In this document: in pieces, positions 1-8,500 of the stretch
Layout of the letters: every line of letters starts with the position of its first letter
Position numbering within the stretch: the stretch's first letter is position 1
From: Candidatus Wallbacteria bacterium
GTDB taxonomy: Bacteria; Muiribacteriota; JAQTZZ01
Assembly (NCBI GenBank): GCA_028687545.1
Contig: JAQTZZ010000006.1
Coordinates: forward strand, 1-64,000
Reading direction: 5' to 3'
Length of the DNA: 64,000 nucleotides
Translations under genes and position numbers: made by a program
Notes under the pieces: model-generated
Databases searched by the model: none
Seen by the model: only the letters and a program-made list of their open reading frames with translations
What the model was told of the DNA's origin: nothing

Positions 1-111
1 GGGCATATTCACACCAGGACCAATGTTGTGGGTTCTGAAGCAGCCTGTGGCTGCCAGAAAAACTGCAATGAAGCCCAGGATCAAAATTAAGTTTCCCCAT
101 GTTTTACTCAC
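1..111 (-). CDS. N-terminus of a lipoprotein, cut by the window edge
   Basis: Reading leftwards from a GTG at 111, 37 codons stay open to the window edge. The peptide has two charged or polar residues, a hydrophobic stretch (NLILILGFIAVFLAA) and then ATGC, which is a plausible lipobox with Cys24 as the lipidated residue. A purine-rich GGGGGAAAG sequence lies just before the GTG, and a TATAAT hexamer lies a little further upstream on the same strand (130 to 125). The start is short and typical for a type II signal peptide; the function of the mature protein cannot be told because only 13 residues after the Cys are present. It is divergent from the Nudix gene. Confidence 0.6.
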   Translation of the reverse strand, partial: MSKTWGNLILILGFIAVFLAATGCFRTHNIGPGVNMP

Positions 112-306
112 GCTTTCCCCCTGAATTATAGTTAAGCAAATCATTCTAGACTTACTTTGCCCCAGTATTTTTGAAGCTTTAACATTTTACAGAAGAGAAA
201 AATAAAATCCAATACTTTTTTATAGTGTGAGATGGACAGGCTGGAGAACTGGATTATAGGATAGGCAAGTTTGACTTATACTCTGCAGGTTGTTTATTTT
301 GGGACT

Positions 307-795
307 ATGAAGAAAATGGACGATTACATTTATTACAGGCAGCTCCCTGCCAAACGGATGGCCTCAGGTGCCCTGTTTTTCGATGCAGCGGAGCGCTTCC
401 TGATTCTGAGGCCGAATTATAAAAAAACCTGGGAGATTCCAGGTGGAGTGGTGGAAAAAGACGAATCACCCATCCAGGCATGCGTCAGGGAAGTGAAAGA
501 AGAATTAGATTTAGTACTTGACCCCGCAAACCTGCCCTTGCTCTGTCTCCAGTATTCGATAGGAGACTCCATCCGCACCGAATCGCTGATGTTCATATTT
601 AATGGAGGATTTCTCAATCGTAAACAGATCTCAAATCTTCATCTGGGCAGCGAAGAATTAATCGAGTCCAGGTTCATGACATTGGATGAATCAAAATCCT
701 TGCTTTCCCCGACCCTATGGGAAAGAGTGAAAAATGCCCTGCAAGCCAGGCGGGACAACAGAGTGTTTTACTTCGAGACTGCAGCTACTTGCTGA
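307..795 (+). CDS. Nudix hydrolase
   Basis: A protein of about 160 residues with a Nudix box: GGVVEKDE, seven residues, then REVKEEL, fitting Gx5Ex7REUxEExGU except that the late Gly is Asp. Nudix enzymes cleave nucleoside diphosphates linked to another group (for example oxidised dNTPs, ADP-ribose); the substrate is not predictable here. The helix-forming glutamates that bind the metal are all present. An upstream TTG at 271 would add 12 residues, but the residues in between look unlike a Nudix N-terminus, so the ATG at 307 (or 316) is preferred; no Shine-Dalgarno decides it. The 3' end overlaps the convergent ABC gene by 11 bases. Confidence 0.85.
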   Translation: MKKMDDYIYYRQLPAKRMASGALFFDAAERFLILRPNYKKTWEIPGGVVEKDESPIQACVREVKEELDLVLDPANLPLLCLQYSIGDSIRTESLMFIFNGGFLNRKQISNLHLGSEELIESRFMTLDESKSLLSPTLWERVKNALQARRDNRVFYFETAATC

Positions 796-2599
796 TCAGT
801 TCCCTGTAAGTCGCGCTTTTCTCGATCAGTTCGGCGTGATTGCCGATCGCTTCCACTGCGCCGTCAGTGAGCACCACGATCCTGTCTGCGCGCTGGGCTG
901 TGGAAAGCCTGTGCGTGACGATCAGCGAAGTGATCTCTGGAAATTCCTGGCTCATGCTGCGCCAGAACTGCTGCTCGTTCTCCGCGTCCAGGCTCGAGGT
1001 GACGTCGTCCATCAGGAAAAGCTGCGGCTTCCCGGCCAGAGCCCTGGCTATGGACAGGCGCTGCCGCTGGCCTCCTGACAGAGTTGTGCCGCGCTGCCCG
1101 ATCAGTTCGTCATATTTTCCTGGAAATTTCTCCACTTCTTCATGGAACTGGGCAATTCCCGCGCAGCCTTTGATTTCCTGCTCTGTCTTGTTCCTCCAGA
1201 AATCGATGTTTGTTCTGATGCTTTCCGAAAAGATGTTCGGCTCCTGCTGCACGTATCCGAGCAGGGAGCGGAAATTTTCTTTTTCCAGGGCTGATACAGG
1301 GATTCCGTTGATTAAAATTTCACCTGAGTCAGGATTCAGAAATCCGCAGAATAGATTCAGTACCGTAGTCTTGCCCGAGCCTATTTTTCCCACTATCGCA
1401 ACTTTTTCACCCTTTTTCACCTCAAAGCTGACTGATTTCAGCCCGAACCCTTTTTTCTTCGGATCTGAACTCTCAAGCTTTGCAGGATAAGCGAATCCAA
1501 CATTCCTGAATTCCAGGGATTCAATCCGGTCGATCTTGCGTTCACCGCAAAGATAATCTGGGTGGTCTGCTTCAAACTCCTCCATGTCGTCCAGTCTGTC
1601 GATTGCCACAAAAGACTGGGCTGCAGTTACGAAGAGCGTCGGTATGTCGAGGAGGGGCCAGACAATCATCCCCAGATAGCTGTAAAAAGCGTAATAGGTG
1701 CCTACGCTGATCTCGCCTCTGATCACCATCATGCCGCCGAACAGGAGCACCATCACCTGGCCCAGATAATTCATGAACTCGAAATAGACCATGAATAAAC
1801 CGTTGATCCTGATCAGCTTCATCTGCAGGTCCATCCGCCGTCCGAGTATACCGGCGAAATAATCCGCCTGCGAGGCCTCTGCATTGAATGACTTGACGAT
1901 CTTGATGCCCGCATAGGCAGACTCCAGAAAGTCATTAGTTTCAGACATGCATTCCTGGTATTTTTTATACCTGGACTCGATCACTGTTTCGAGTTTGATG
2001 AAGAACAGGAACATGAAGGGGATCGGGACTATCGAAAGCAGGGCCAGCTTGACCGAAAGTGTCATCATGCTGATCAGGCAGAACAGGATGATGCAGGCTG
2101 AATTGAAGCCGCGGAAAATCCCGGAGCAGATGAACCAGGCAATGCCCGGCTGATGCGAGCGCAGGTCTTCAGTGAGACGCGTCACGATATCGCCTGTCCT
2201 GTAGCGCAGGAAGAAGCGGTAGTTCTTCTGCAGGATCTCTGCGAAGAATTTTTCGCGGAAAGCCATCTCGAATACCAGATTCATCCGGCCACGCAGGAAG
2301 GGATAGAAATTCGAGATCATCAGCCCTACGCCCAAGCACAGTAAAAGTTTGATCACCCGCAGCCTGTCAGCCATCACCGCGTCCATGCTCAATTTTCCCT
2401 GTTCGAATAGTTTCAGGTTGCCGACCAGGCCGTCCAGGATGTACTTATAGACAATCGGATAAAGTACGCTGACTGTGGTGGAAAGCACTGTCATCAGCAC
2501 GAGCAGGAGTACCATGGGCAGCCTGGGTTTGTAATTGTTCCAGACCCATTTCAAGTAATAGAGCTTGGGTTTTTTGAGGCTTCTGACCTTGTCGATCAT
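785..2599 (-). CDS. ABC exporter subunit with degenerate ATPase site (permease-ATPase fusion)
   Basis: 604 residues: about six membrane helices in the first 330 residues followed by a nucleotide-binding domain with Walker A GKIGSGKTT (about residue 403), signature LSGGQRQRLSIARAL and Walker B LFLMDDVTSSLD. The catalytic Glu after Walker B is Asp, as in the degenerate-site subunit of heterodimeric type IV exporters such as TM287/288. The switch His is kept (THRLS). The start ATG overlaps the stop of the upstream partner by 4 bases (TCAT at 2596-2599), so the two are translationally coupled and should form one heterodimer. Exported substrate unknown: drug, lipid or peptide are all possible. Confidence 0.9.
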   Translation of the reverse strand: MIDKVRSLKKPKLYYLKWVWNNYKPRLPMVLLLVLMTVLSTTVSVLYPIVYKYILDGLVGNLKLFEQGKLSMDAVMADRLRVIKLLLCLGVGLMISNFYPFLRGRMNLVFEMAFREKFFAEILQKNYRFFLRYRTGDIVTRLTEDLRSHQPGIAWFICSGIFRGFNSACIILFCLISMMTLSVKLALLSIVPIPFMFLFFIKLETVIESRYKKYQECMSETNDFLESAYAGIKIVKSFNAEASQADYFAGILGRRMDLQMKLIRINGLFMVYFEFMNYLGQVMVLLFGGMMVIRGEISVGTYYAFYSYLGMIVWPLLDIPTLFVTAAQSFVAIDRLDDMEEFEADHPDYLCGERKIDRIESLEFRNVGFAYPAKLESSDPKKKGFGLKSVSFEVKKGEKVAIVGKIGSGKTTVLNLFCGFLNPDSGEILINGIPVSALEKENFRSLLGYVQQEPNIFSESIRTNIDFWRNKTEQEIKGCAGIAQFHEEVEKFPGKYDELIGQRGTTLSGGQRQRLSIARALAGKPQLFLMDDVTSSLDAENEQQFWRSMSQEFPEITSLIVTHRLSTAQRADRIVVLTDGAVEAIGNHAELIEKSATYRELISK

Positions 2600-4347
2600 T
2601 GACCCTCCACAGCCTGGATCAGGGAGAGTCTGCGGTATACGCCGTCTTTTCCCATCAGTTCGTCATGCCTGCCTGATTCCACAATCCCGCCGTTTTCGAA
2701 CACCAGGATCTTGTCAGCGCTCTTCACTGTGGAAAGCCGATGGGCAATGATTATGGCTGTGCGGCCTTCCATGAGTTTTTTGAGCGACTCCTGGAGGAAA
2801 TGCTCTGTGATCACGTCCACAGACGAAGTGGCTTCATCCAGAATCAAGATGTCAGGGTCCTTGACAAGGGCTCTGGTGAAAGACAAAAGCTGGCGCTCTC
2901 CCTGGGAAAGATTTCCGCCGCGCTCAGAAAGATATGTCTTATAGCCGTCCGGCTTTTTCATGATGAATTCATGAGCTCCGAGAAGCTTGGCAGCATCAAT
3001 CACACGTTCTTCAGGCAGTGACTGATCGAAAAATCTGAGGTTTTCCATGATCGTGCCTGGGAAGAGGTAGATCTCCTGCAATACGAGGCTGATGTCACGC
3101 CTGAGCTCGCAGAGTTGGAATTTTCTGTGATCCTGCCCGTCGATGGTGATGGTGCCGCTTTGACTGTCGTAGAAGCGCAGCAGCAGGTTGATGCAGGTAG
3201 TCTTGCCTGAACCAGATGCCCCTACAATCGCGATGTGTTCACCTTTTTTGACTGAAAAATTTACGTTTTTCAGCACTGCTTCCTTGTCATAGGCGAAGGT
3301 GACGTTCTGAAAGTCGATGCGGTCGGTGAGCTTGATTTTATCGCCGCATGTAAGATCATCGATCACGTCCGGCGGATTGTCCAGCAGGTCGAAAAGCCTT
3401 CTGCCTGCGGCCACGCTGCTCTGGAGCTGGGACAAGGTGTGCATCAGGCCCCTGAGCGGACCGAAGAACTGCCGCATCAGTTCCAGATACATGACCATTG
3501 TGCCCACGCTCATCTGCCCGGCGTATATTCTCTTCAGGCTGTATGCGAACAGCCCGATCAGCACCAGTACTTCTGAGATCATGTCGAAGCAGGCCCAGAA
3601 AATCCCGTATTCCAGAAACTGGGATTTGACTTCCAGATCATATTTGTCCTTCTGTTTATCCATGAGCAGTCTGCCTGCCACATCTTTTTTCGAGTAAAGC
3701 TGAAGAAGCGGCACGCCCTGCACATATTCCGCGATGTAACCGGTAAGTTCAGCGTTCTTTTCCCTGACTCTGGTGAAAAGCTTCACCATGTAGGACAGGT
3801 AGATATAAAAGAGAACGATCAGAACTGGTGCGAGGAACAGAATCCAGATGCCGAGTACAGGCTGTTCCCAGAAAATCACTCCGACAATTCCAAACAGCAT
3901 GAATCCCGTGGAGATCAGCATGCCCGTCATATTGGTGAACAGGGCTTCCAGCTTGTCCACGTCGGATTCTGTGCGCGAGAGGAGTTTGCCGGTCTGGTTC
4001 TTATCGAAAAAGCGCATGCCCTGGGAGACGACATGCGTGAACACTCTGTGCTTGAGAGTGCGGATGATCTCGGCCCCGGCCCGCGCCAGCACTACAACCT
4101 GCAGATAGCTCATTCCGGCTCCGACAGCGAGGCAGAGGATGAAAAAGAGCCCGCAGACAACCGCGCCATGGATATCTCCGGCAGGAATGTATTTATCGAT
4201 GATCCAGCGCAAAATGAAGGGTCTGATCAAATGAACTCCAGTAATGATGGTGACAGTGAACAGTGAAATCAGGAGCCTTTTTTTCTGCATGGCGAAATAA
4301 GGTAATAATCTTCTGAAAAAACTCGGACCGCTTTTACCCATCTGCAC
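2596..4347 (-). CDS. ABC exporter subunit with canonical ATPase site
   Basis: 583 residues, six-helix transmembrane domain then an ATPase domain with Walker A GASGSGKTT (about residue 375), signature LSQGERQLLSFTRAL, Walker B LILDEATSSVD with the catalytic Glu, and switch AHRLS. It is the consensus partner of the following gene, with which it shares a 4-base overlap. In heterodimeric exporters the Gln-containing signature of this subunit normally faces the degenerate site of the other. The first codon is GTG at 4347 with an ATG two codons later; neither has a strong ribosome site. First gene of a two-gene operon. Confidence 0.9.
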   Translation of the reverse strand: MQMGKSGPSFFRRLLPYFAMQKKRLLISLFTVTIITGVHLIRPFILRWIIDKYIPAGDIHGAVVCGLFFILCLAVGAGMSYLQVVVLARAGAEIIRTLKHRVFTHVVSQGMRFFDKNQTGKLLSRTESDVDKLEALFTNMTGMLISTGFMLFGIVGVIFWEQPVLGIWILFLAPVLIVLFYIYLSYMVKLFTRVREKNAELTGYIAEYVQGVPLLQLYSKKDVAGRLLMDKQKDKYDLEVKSQFLEYGIFWACFDMISEVLVLIGLFAYSLKRIYAGQMSVGTMVMYLELMRQFFGPLRGLMHTLSQLQSSVAAGRRLFDLLDNPPDVIDDLTCGDKIKLTDRIDFQNVTFAYDKEAVLKNVNFSVKKGEHIAIVGASGSGKTTCINLLLRFYDSQSGTITIDGQDHRKFQLCELRRDISLVLQEIYLFPGTIMENLRFFDQSLPEERVIDAAKLLGAHEFIMKKPDGYKTYLSERGGNLSQGERQLLSFTRALVKDPDILILDEATSSVDVITEHFLQESLKKLMEGRTAIIIAHRLSTVKSADKILVFENGGIVESGRHDELMGKDGVYRRLSLIQAVEGQ

Positions 4348-4455
4348 AGTTTATTTTACCCGCAGGTGGTTTGCAATCATAGAGAAAGGGACATCAAATT
4401 ATCTAAGATTTTTGGAGATAATTCCGATATTAATCTTATTATCAGGAGGCATGCT

Positions 4456-4593
4456 ATGTCCATTATGAAAAGAATCAAGGAAATCAACCACCGCCTTGGA
4501 AAAAAGGTGGAAGTCAGACCTGAAGATATCGGGGATGTACTCAGAACGAACTTTTTTGAGAGTTCAAAGTTCAGCGTAGGATATCGGTTTTAG
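4456..4593 (+). CDS. Small hypothetical protein, 45 residues
   Basis: A short frame starting MSIMKRIKEINHRLGKK and ending SVGYRF. It has a perfect AGGAGG at 4444-4449, six bases before the ATG, which is far better than expected by chance. The N-terminal half is basic and helix-forming; the middle (VRPEDIGDVLRTNFF) is mixed. No family recognised. It lies alone between two minus-strand genes and ends 9 bases before the end of the HD gene. A longer in-frame start at 4366 exists but would ignore the ribosome site. Confidence 0.5.
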   Translation: MSIMKRIKEINHRLGKKVEVRPEDIGDVLRTNFFESSKFSVGYRF

Positions 4594-4602
4594 CCCCGCA
4601 TT

Positions 4603-5376
4603 TTAATACCTGACAATGTTGATGATCTTTTCTTCCACTTCGCCTTCAATGAAGGCGTAAACTTCTACCCATTGTTCGATGCCGCTGTTCTTGAGCTTAT
4701 GCTTCAACAAACTGTCGATCTGGAAAATGCCTGAAGAATTGGCCATCAGGATCTTGATCTTGATCGGTTTTTCGTCGCCTTTTTCGATGGAAACTTCCTT
4801 GATGGCGTATGCGGAAACCGTGTGGATAGAGGTGGAACCGATCTCAGAGAAGGAGATTCTGGCTCTGCCGCGTTTCATGTCCAGAGCGTCGGCAACCCGC
4901 AGCGCGCCGGCTTCAATGGTCAGAGGAACTGCCTCTTCGCGGTGTGTGAAAATCGCGTGACAGACGTCTGCGATGATCCTGGCTTTATGTTCAGGCGGAT
5001 AAAGTCCTGTGATCATGCGTTCCAGAAACATCGGAGCCATCGCAGCTCCGAAGAAGGAATGATGATCTCTATGGACGATGTGCCCGATATCATGGAGAAT
5101 GCAGGCGAGAAACAGCACAACCTCTGAGTCCTGATAAGTCAGACCATGGTCTTTCTCAATACTGGTCTGGACGCCGTTTTCGTGCAGCATTCTCAGCAGC
5201 TTCATGGCGATGTTTGTGACTATGGTGACATGTACTCTGCCATGGTCATTCAGGTGCAGCCGGTCTATGGCTACCACATTTGCGGCTTCCCAGTAAGTCT
5301 GAAGCTCAATGTCTGCAGCTGCGATATCGTAGATTTTCTGGAGTTTCTCATTGCCGTGGATTGGGATTTTGAACAT
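4603..5376 (-). CDS. HD-domain metal-dependent phosphohydrolase
   Basis: About 257 residues. The N-terminal half carries the HD signature: His in NDHGRVHV, HD in CILHDIGH, further His residues in HRDHHSFFG, and Asp in RVADALDMKRGR, the usual metal ligands of HD phosphohydrolases. A C-terminal region of about 90 residues is alpha/beta-like and unassigned. Similar stand-alone HD proteins with the NDHGxxH motif occur in archaea and anaerobes; a nucleotide or cyclic-nucleotide substrate is likely but unproven. An ATG four codons upstream overlaps a GGAG that sits 6 bases before the internal ATG at 5376, so 5376 is chosen. Divergent from the giant SUMF1 gene. Confidence 0.8.
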   Translation of the reverse strand: MFKIPIHGNEKLQKIYDIAAADIELQTYWEAANVVAIDRLHLNDHGRVHVTIVTNIAMKLLRMLHENGVQTSIEKDHGLTYQDSEVVLFLACILHDIGHIVHRDHHSFFGAAMAPMFLERMITGLYPPEHKARIIADVCHAIFTHREEAVPLTIEAGALRVADALDMKRGRARISFSEIGSTSIHTVSAYAIKEVSIEKGDEKPIKIKILMANSSGIFQIDSLLKHKLKNSGIEQWVEVYAFIEGEVEEKIINIVRY

Positions 5377-5450
5377 TATTTTCTCCATTCGTGCTGGCGG
5401 GTAATAATTTTCATGATATCATTTTCGAAAAGACTCCGTACAATGAGCAT

Positions 5451-5466
5451 CTTGTCTTAAGACAAG
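5451..5466. promoter_or_regulatory. Perfect 16-bp palindrome, candidate operator
   Basis: CTTGTCTTAAGACAAG is a perfect palindrome in the 139-base divergent region between the HD gene and the giant SUMF1 gene. It has no T-run, so it is not an obvious terminator. A dimeric regulator could bind here and control one or both genes; no regulator is encoded next to it. Confidence 0.4.
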
Positions 5467-5515
5467 TGCCGCCAATGAATAAGAGTAGTCAAGCAATGCA
5501 AACTGGAGGCAAAGC

Positions 5516-8500
5516 ATGAATGCGGCGGCTAAAGTTATAGATGCATTAATTCTTGTTGGGATGCTAACTTCCGCGACTGCTGATGTGTCTGTTTCAGGAT
5601 CCTGCGGCATTTCCGGAGCAAGAATCACGCTCTGGAAAGCGAGTTCAATCATCAGGGAAACGACAGCTGATACCAGCGGGAATTTTACTTTTAACGGTAT
5701 TTCCCCGGCTGCTTATGCACTGACTGCATATAAAGGAGGGTATTTTCCTGGAACGATGCAGATCAAAGCAACAGATAAAAAGCTGGACGGCATTGAGATC
5801 AAATTATCCCCGATTCCTGAAATCAGTCTGTCGAATCTCAGTATGTGTATTTCCGGTACTGCAGAAGTGGATCATGACGGGGACGGCACGCTGGAAGCCG
5901 TAATCCCTGGTGACCTTATTACAGCCAGAGATGGTGATATCTGCGGACAGTCAGTCGTTGAACAATCGGGAGAATATGGTGCAATGACGATTTATGGAGA
6001 TGATCCCGCGACTGTTTCGATAGACGAAGGATACCTGGCCGGTGAAAAATTGAATCTGTTTATTAATGGAGCGCATGCTGCAGCCAGTCTCAGTTTCACT
6101 AATCATGCAACACAGACCTTGAGTCTTTCTGCCAGAGGAACTGCCAGGCGGATATCTTTGAAATCAGGCTGGAATCTGGTGAGCCTGGGATTGATTCCGG
6201 ATTCTGATTCAATCGAAACTATTTTTTCCGGCATTGACAATATGAGATACATTTTGGGTTTTTTCCGCAATCCTCCAGACAAAGGAAGCGAAGGATTCAG
6301 AACCTATCTGAATCTGCCGGAAGTGAAATCCTTCAGCACTTTGACAGCTCTTGATCCTGATCATGGCTACTGGGTTTACATGACCGGTGACGATACGCTG
6401 GAGGTGAGCGGTAACAGAATGCCTGGTAACCATTCGATTTCGCTTGGCCAGGGGTGGAATCTGGCCGGTTACTGGCTGGAGTCCTCACACATCCTGCCGA
6501 CAGCTCAGAATCAGCTGAACACTTCTATTGCTTCCATCTTTGGCGATACAGCCATCAGTGGAGAAGTGGAGTACATCATGGGATTCTATCGGTTTCCGCC
6601 TGATGCCGGAATGGAAGGATTCCGCACTTTTATGAACAACAGTGCTCTAAACTTCAGCACACTGAGGGAATTAACCCCGAACATGGGCTACTGGATATAT
6701 CTAAAGAACGAAGGCCTGCTGCAGTATGTTCCTGCCATCGCCTCTCTGAATCCACCGCACTGGATATCTGCCAGCGATGCTTCCTTCACTGACAGAGTGA
6801 GAGTGACCTGGGGCACTGTCGTTGATGCAGCTTGTTATCAGGTTTTCCGTGCTGATTCGATTACAGGTGCATATTCGGCCGTTTCGTCTCAAATAGCTGA
6901 AACTGCCTATGAAGATTCAGGAGTGTCGGCCGGGGTTTTGTATTACTACAAGGTCATGTCGGTAAACAATACTGGCGAGGCAAGTCAACTCAGCGCTTGC
7001 GATTCAGGATACTCAGCTTTATCCGGTGACAATAACACCCCTTTTATTACGAGCGTGGAAGTTCTTGGTGATTCTGGTGAAATCACTTTTTTCTACACTT
7101 TGTTTGACCCGGACAATGATACCTGCAGCGTGCAGGTCTTTTACTCTCTTGATGATGGTTACAGCTACACCAGATCAGCGAATATCAGCGGGACACTTAC
7201 CGGAATCACTCCAGGTATCGGAGCTGTTACCTGGAGTTCCAGATCAGACATCACAGGGAATCACACCAGAGTCAGGATTAAAATAGTCCCTGACGATGGA
7301 TTGAAAGTCGGCCTGGCTGGAGAATCGGGCATGTTTAAAGTGAAAAATGGAGATCTGGCTTCTCTTGCACTCCAGCCGTCAGTAATTCTTCTGGATAAAG
7401 GCTATAAATATGATCTTTCCTACATCAGAGTCTTGGCAGAGTATACGGTTGGCAGCAGCACGGAGGTCAATAGTGAAATCTGGAGTCTGACCTCAGGCGG
7501 CGGAACAATTGAAGGCAAATTATATTCAGTTCCACTGGATACAGGCAGTGTGATTCTGACTGCAAGTTACACGGAAGGCACAGTGACCAGGACTGCTGAG
7601 CTTTTAGTGACAGTAAAGGACCTGCATAACACCGGGGAATGCATTACTGTTTCACTGACCGGAGAGGTGAGCATGGAGTTTGTCAGGATCCCGTCCGGCA
7701 GCCTTACCATGGGCAGCCCTGAGAATGAGCCACTTCGGGATACCGATGAAGTGCAGCACACAGTAAGCATCACAAAGGATTTTTATCTTGGAAAATACGA
7801 GGTTACCCAGGCTCAGTGGCAGGCAGTGACTGGCAGCAATCCAAGCCATTTTTCCGGTAATCCCAATTATCCGGTGGAGCAGGTTTCCTGGGCAGACTGC
7901 CAGGATTTCATCAAACTGCTGAATGATAAGGGCAAAGCCACTTTCCGGCTTCCCTATGAAGCAGAGTGGGAATATGCCTGCCGGGCTGGGACTGTGACGC
8001 CATATTACTGGGGAGACTACATTGATGGAAATCACATGTGGTATTTCGGCATGAGCAGTGGACATACACATGACGTGGGTCAGAAACTCCCTAATCCCTG
8101 GGGTCTGTATGACATGAGCGGAAATGTCTGGGAATGGTGCAACGACTGGTATGGAGATTATACAGCTTCTCCTGCAGTCGACCCTGCCGGATCGGAATCC
8201 GGCCCTGCCCATGTCCTGCGGGGAGGCTCGTGGCTCAGTTTCTCCCAGTACTGCAGATCAGCTTCCCGCGTCTATTTCAATCCTGATTATCATATGACCA
8301 TGCATCTCGGATTGAGGCTGGTGGCTGAAGCAGATTCAATAGTGACAATGAATTCACTGAAGCTTGATCCGGCAGTGATCAACCTGGATGCCGGGCAGGC
8401 GTTTGATCTGTCTCTGATCAGGACATTTGCAGCATATTCGGACGGCAGCAGCGCAGAAGTCTACGGGGAAATCTGGAGTCTGTCCTCAGGCGGAGGTACG

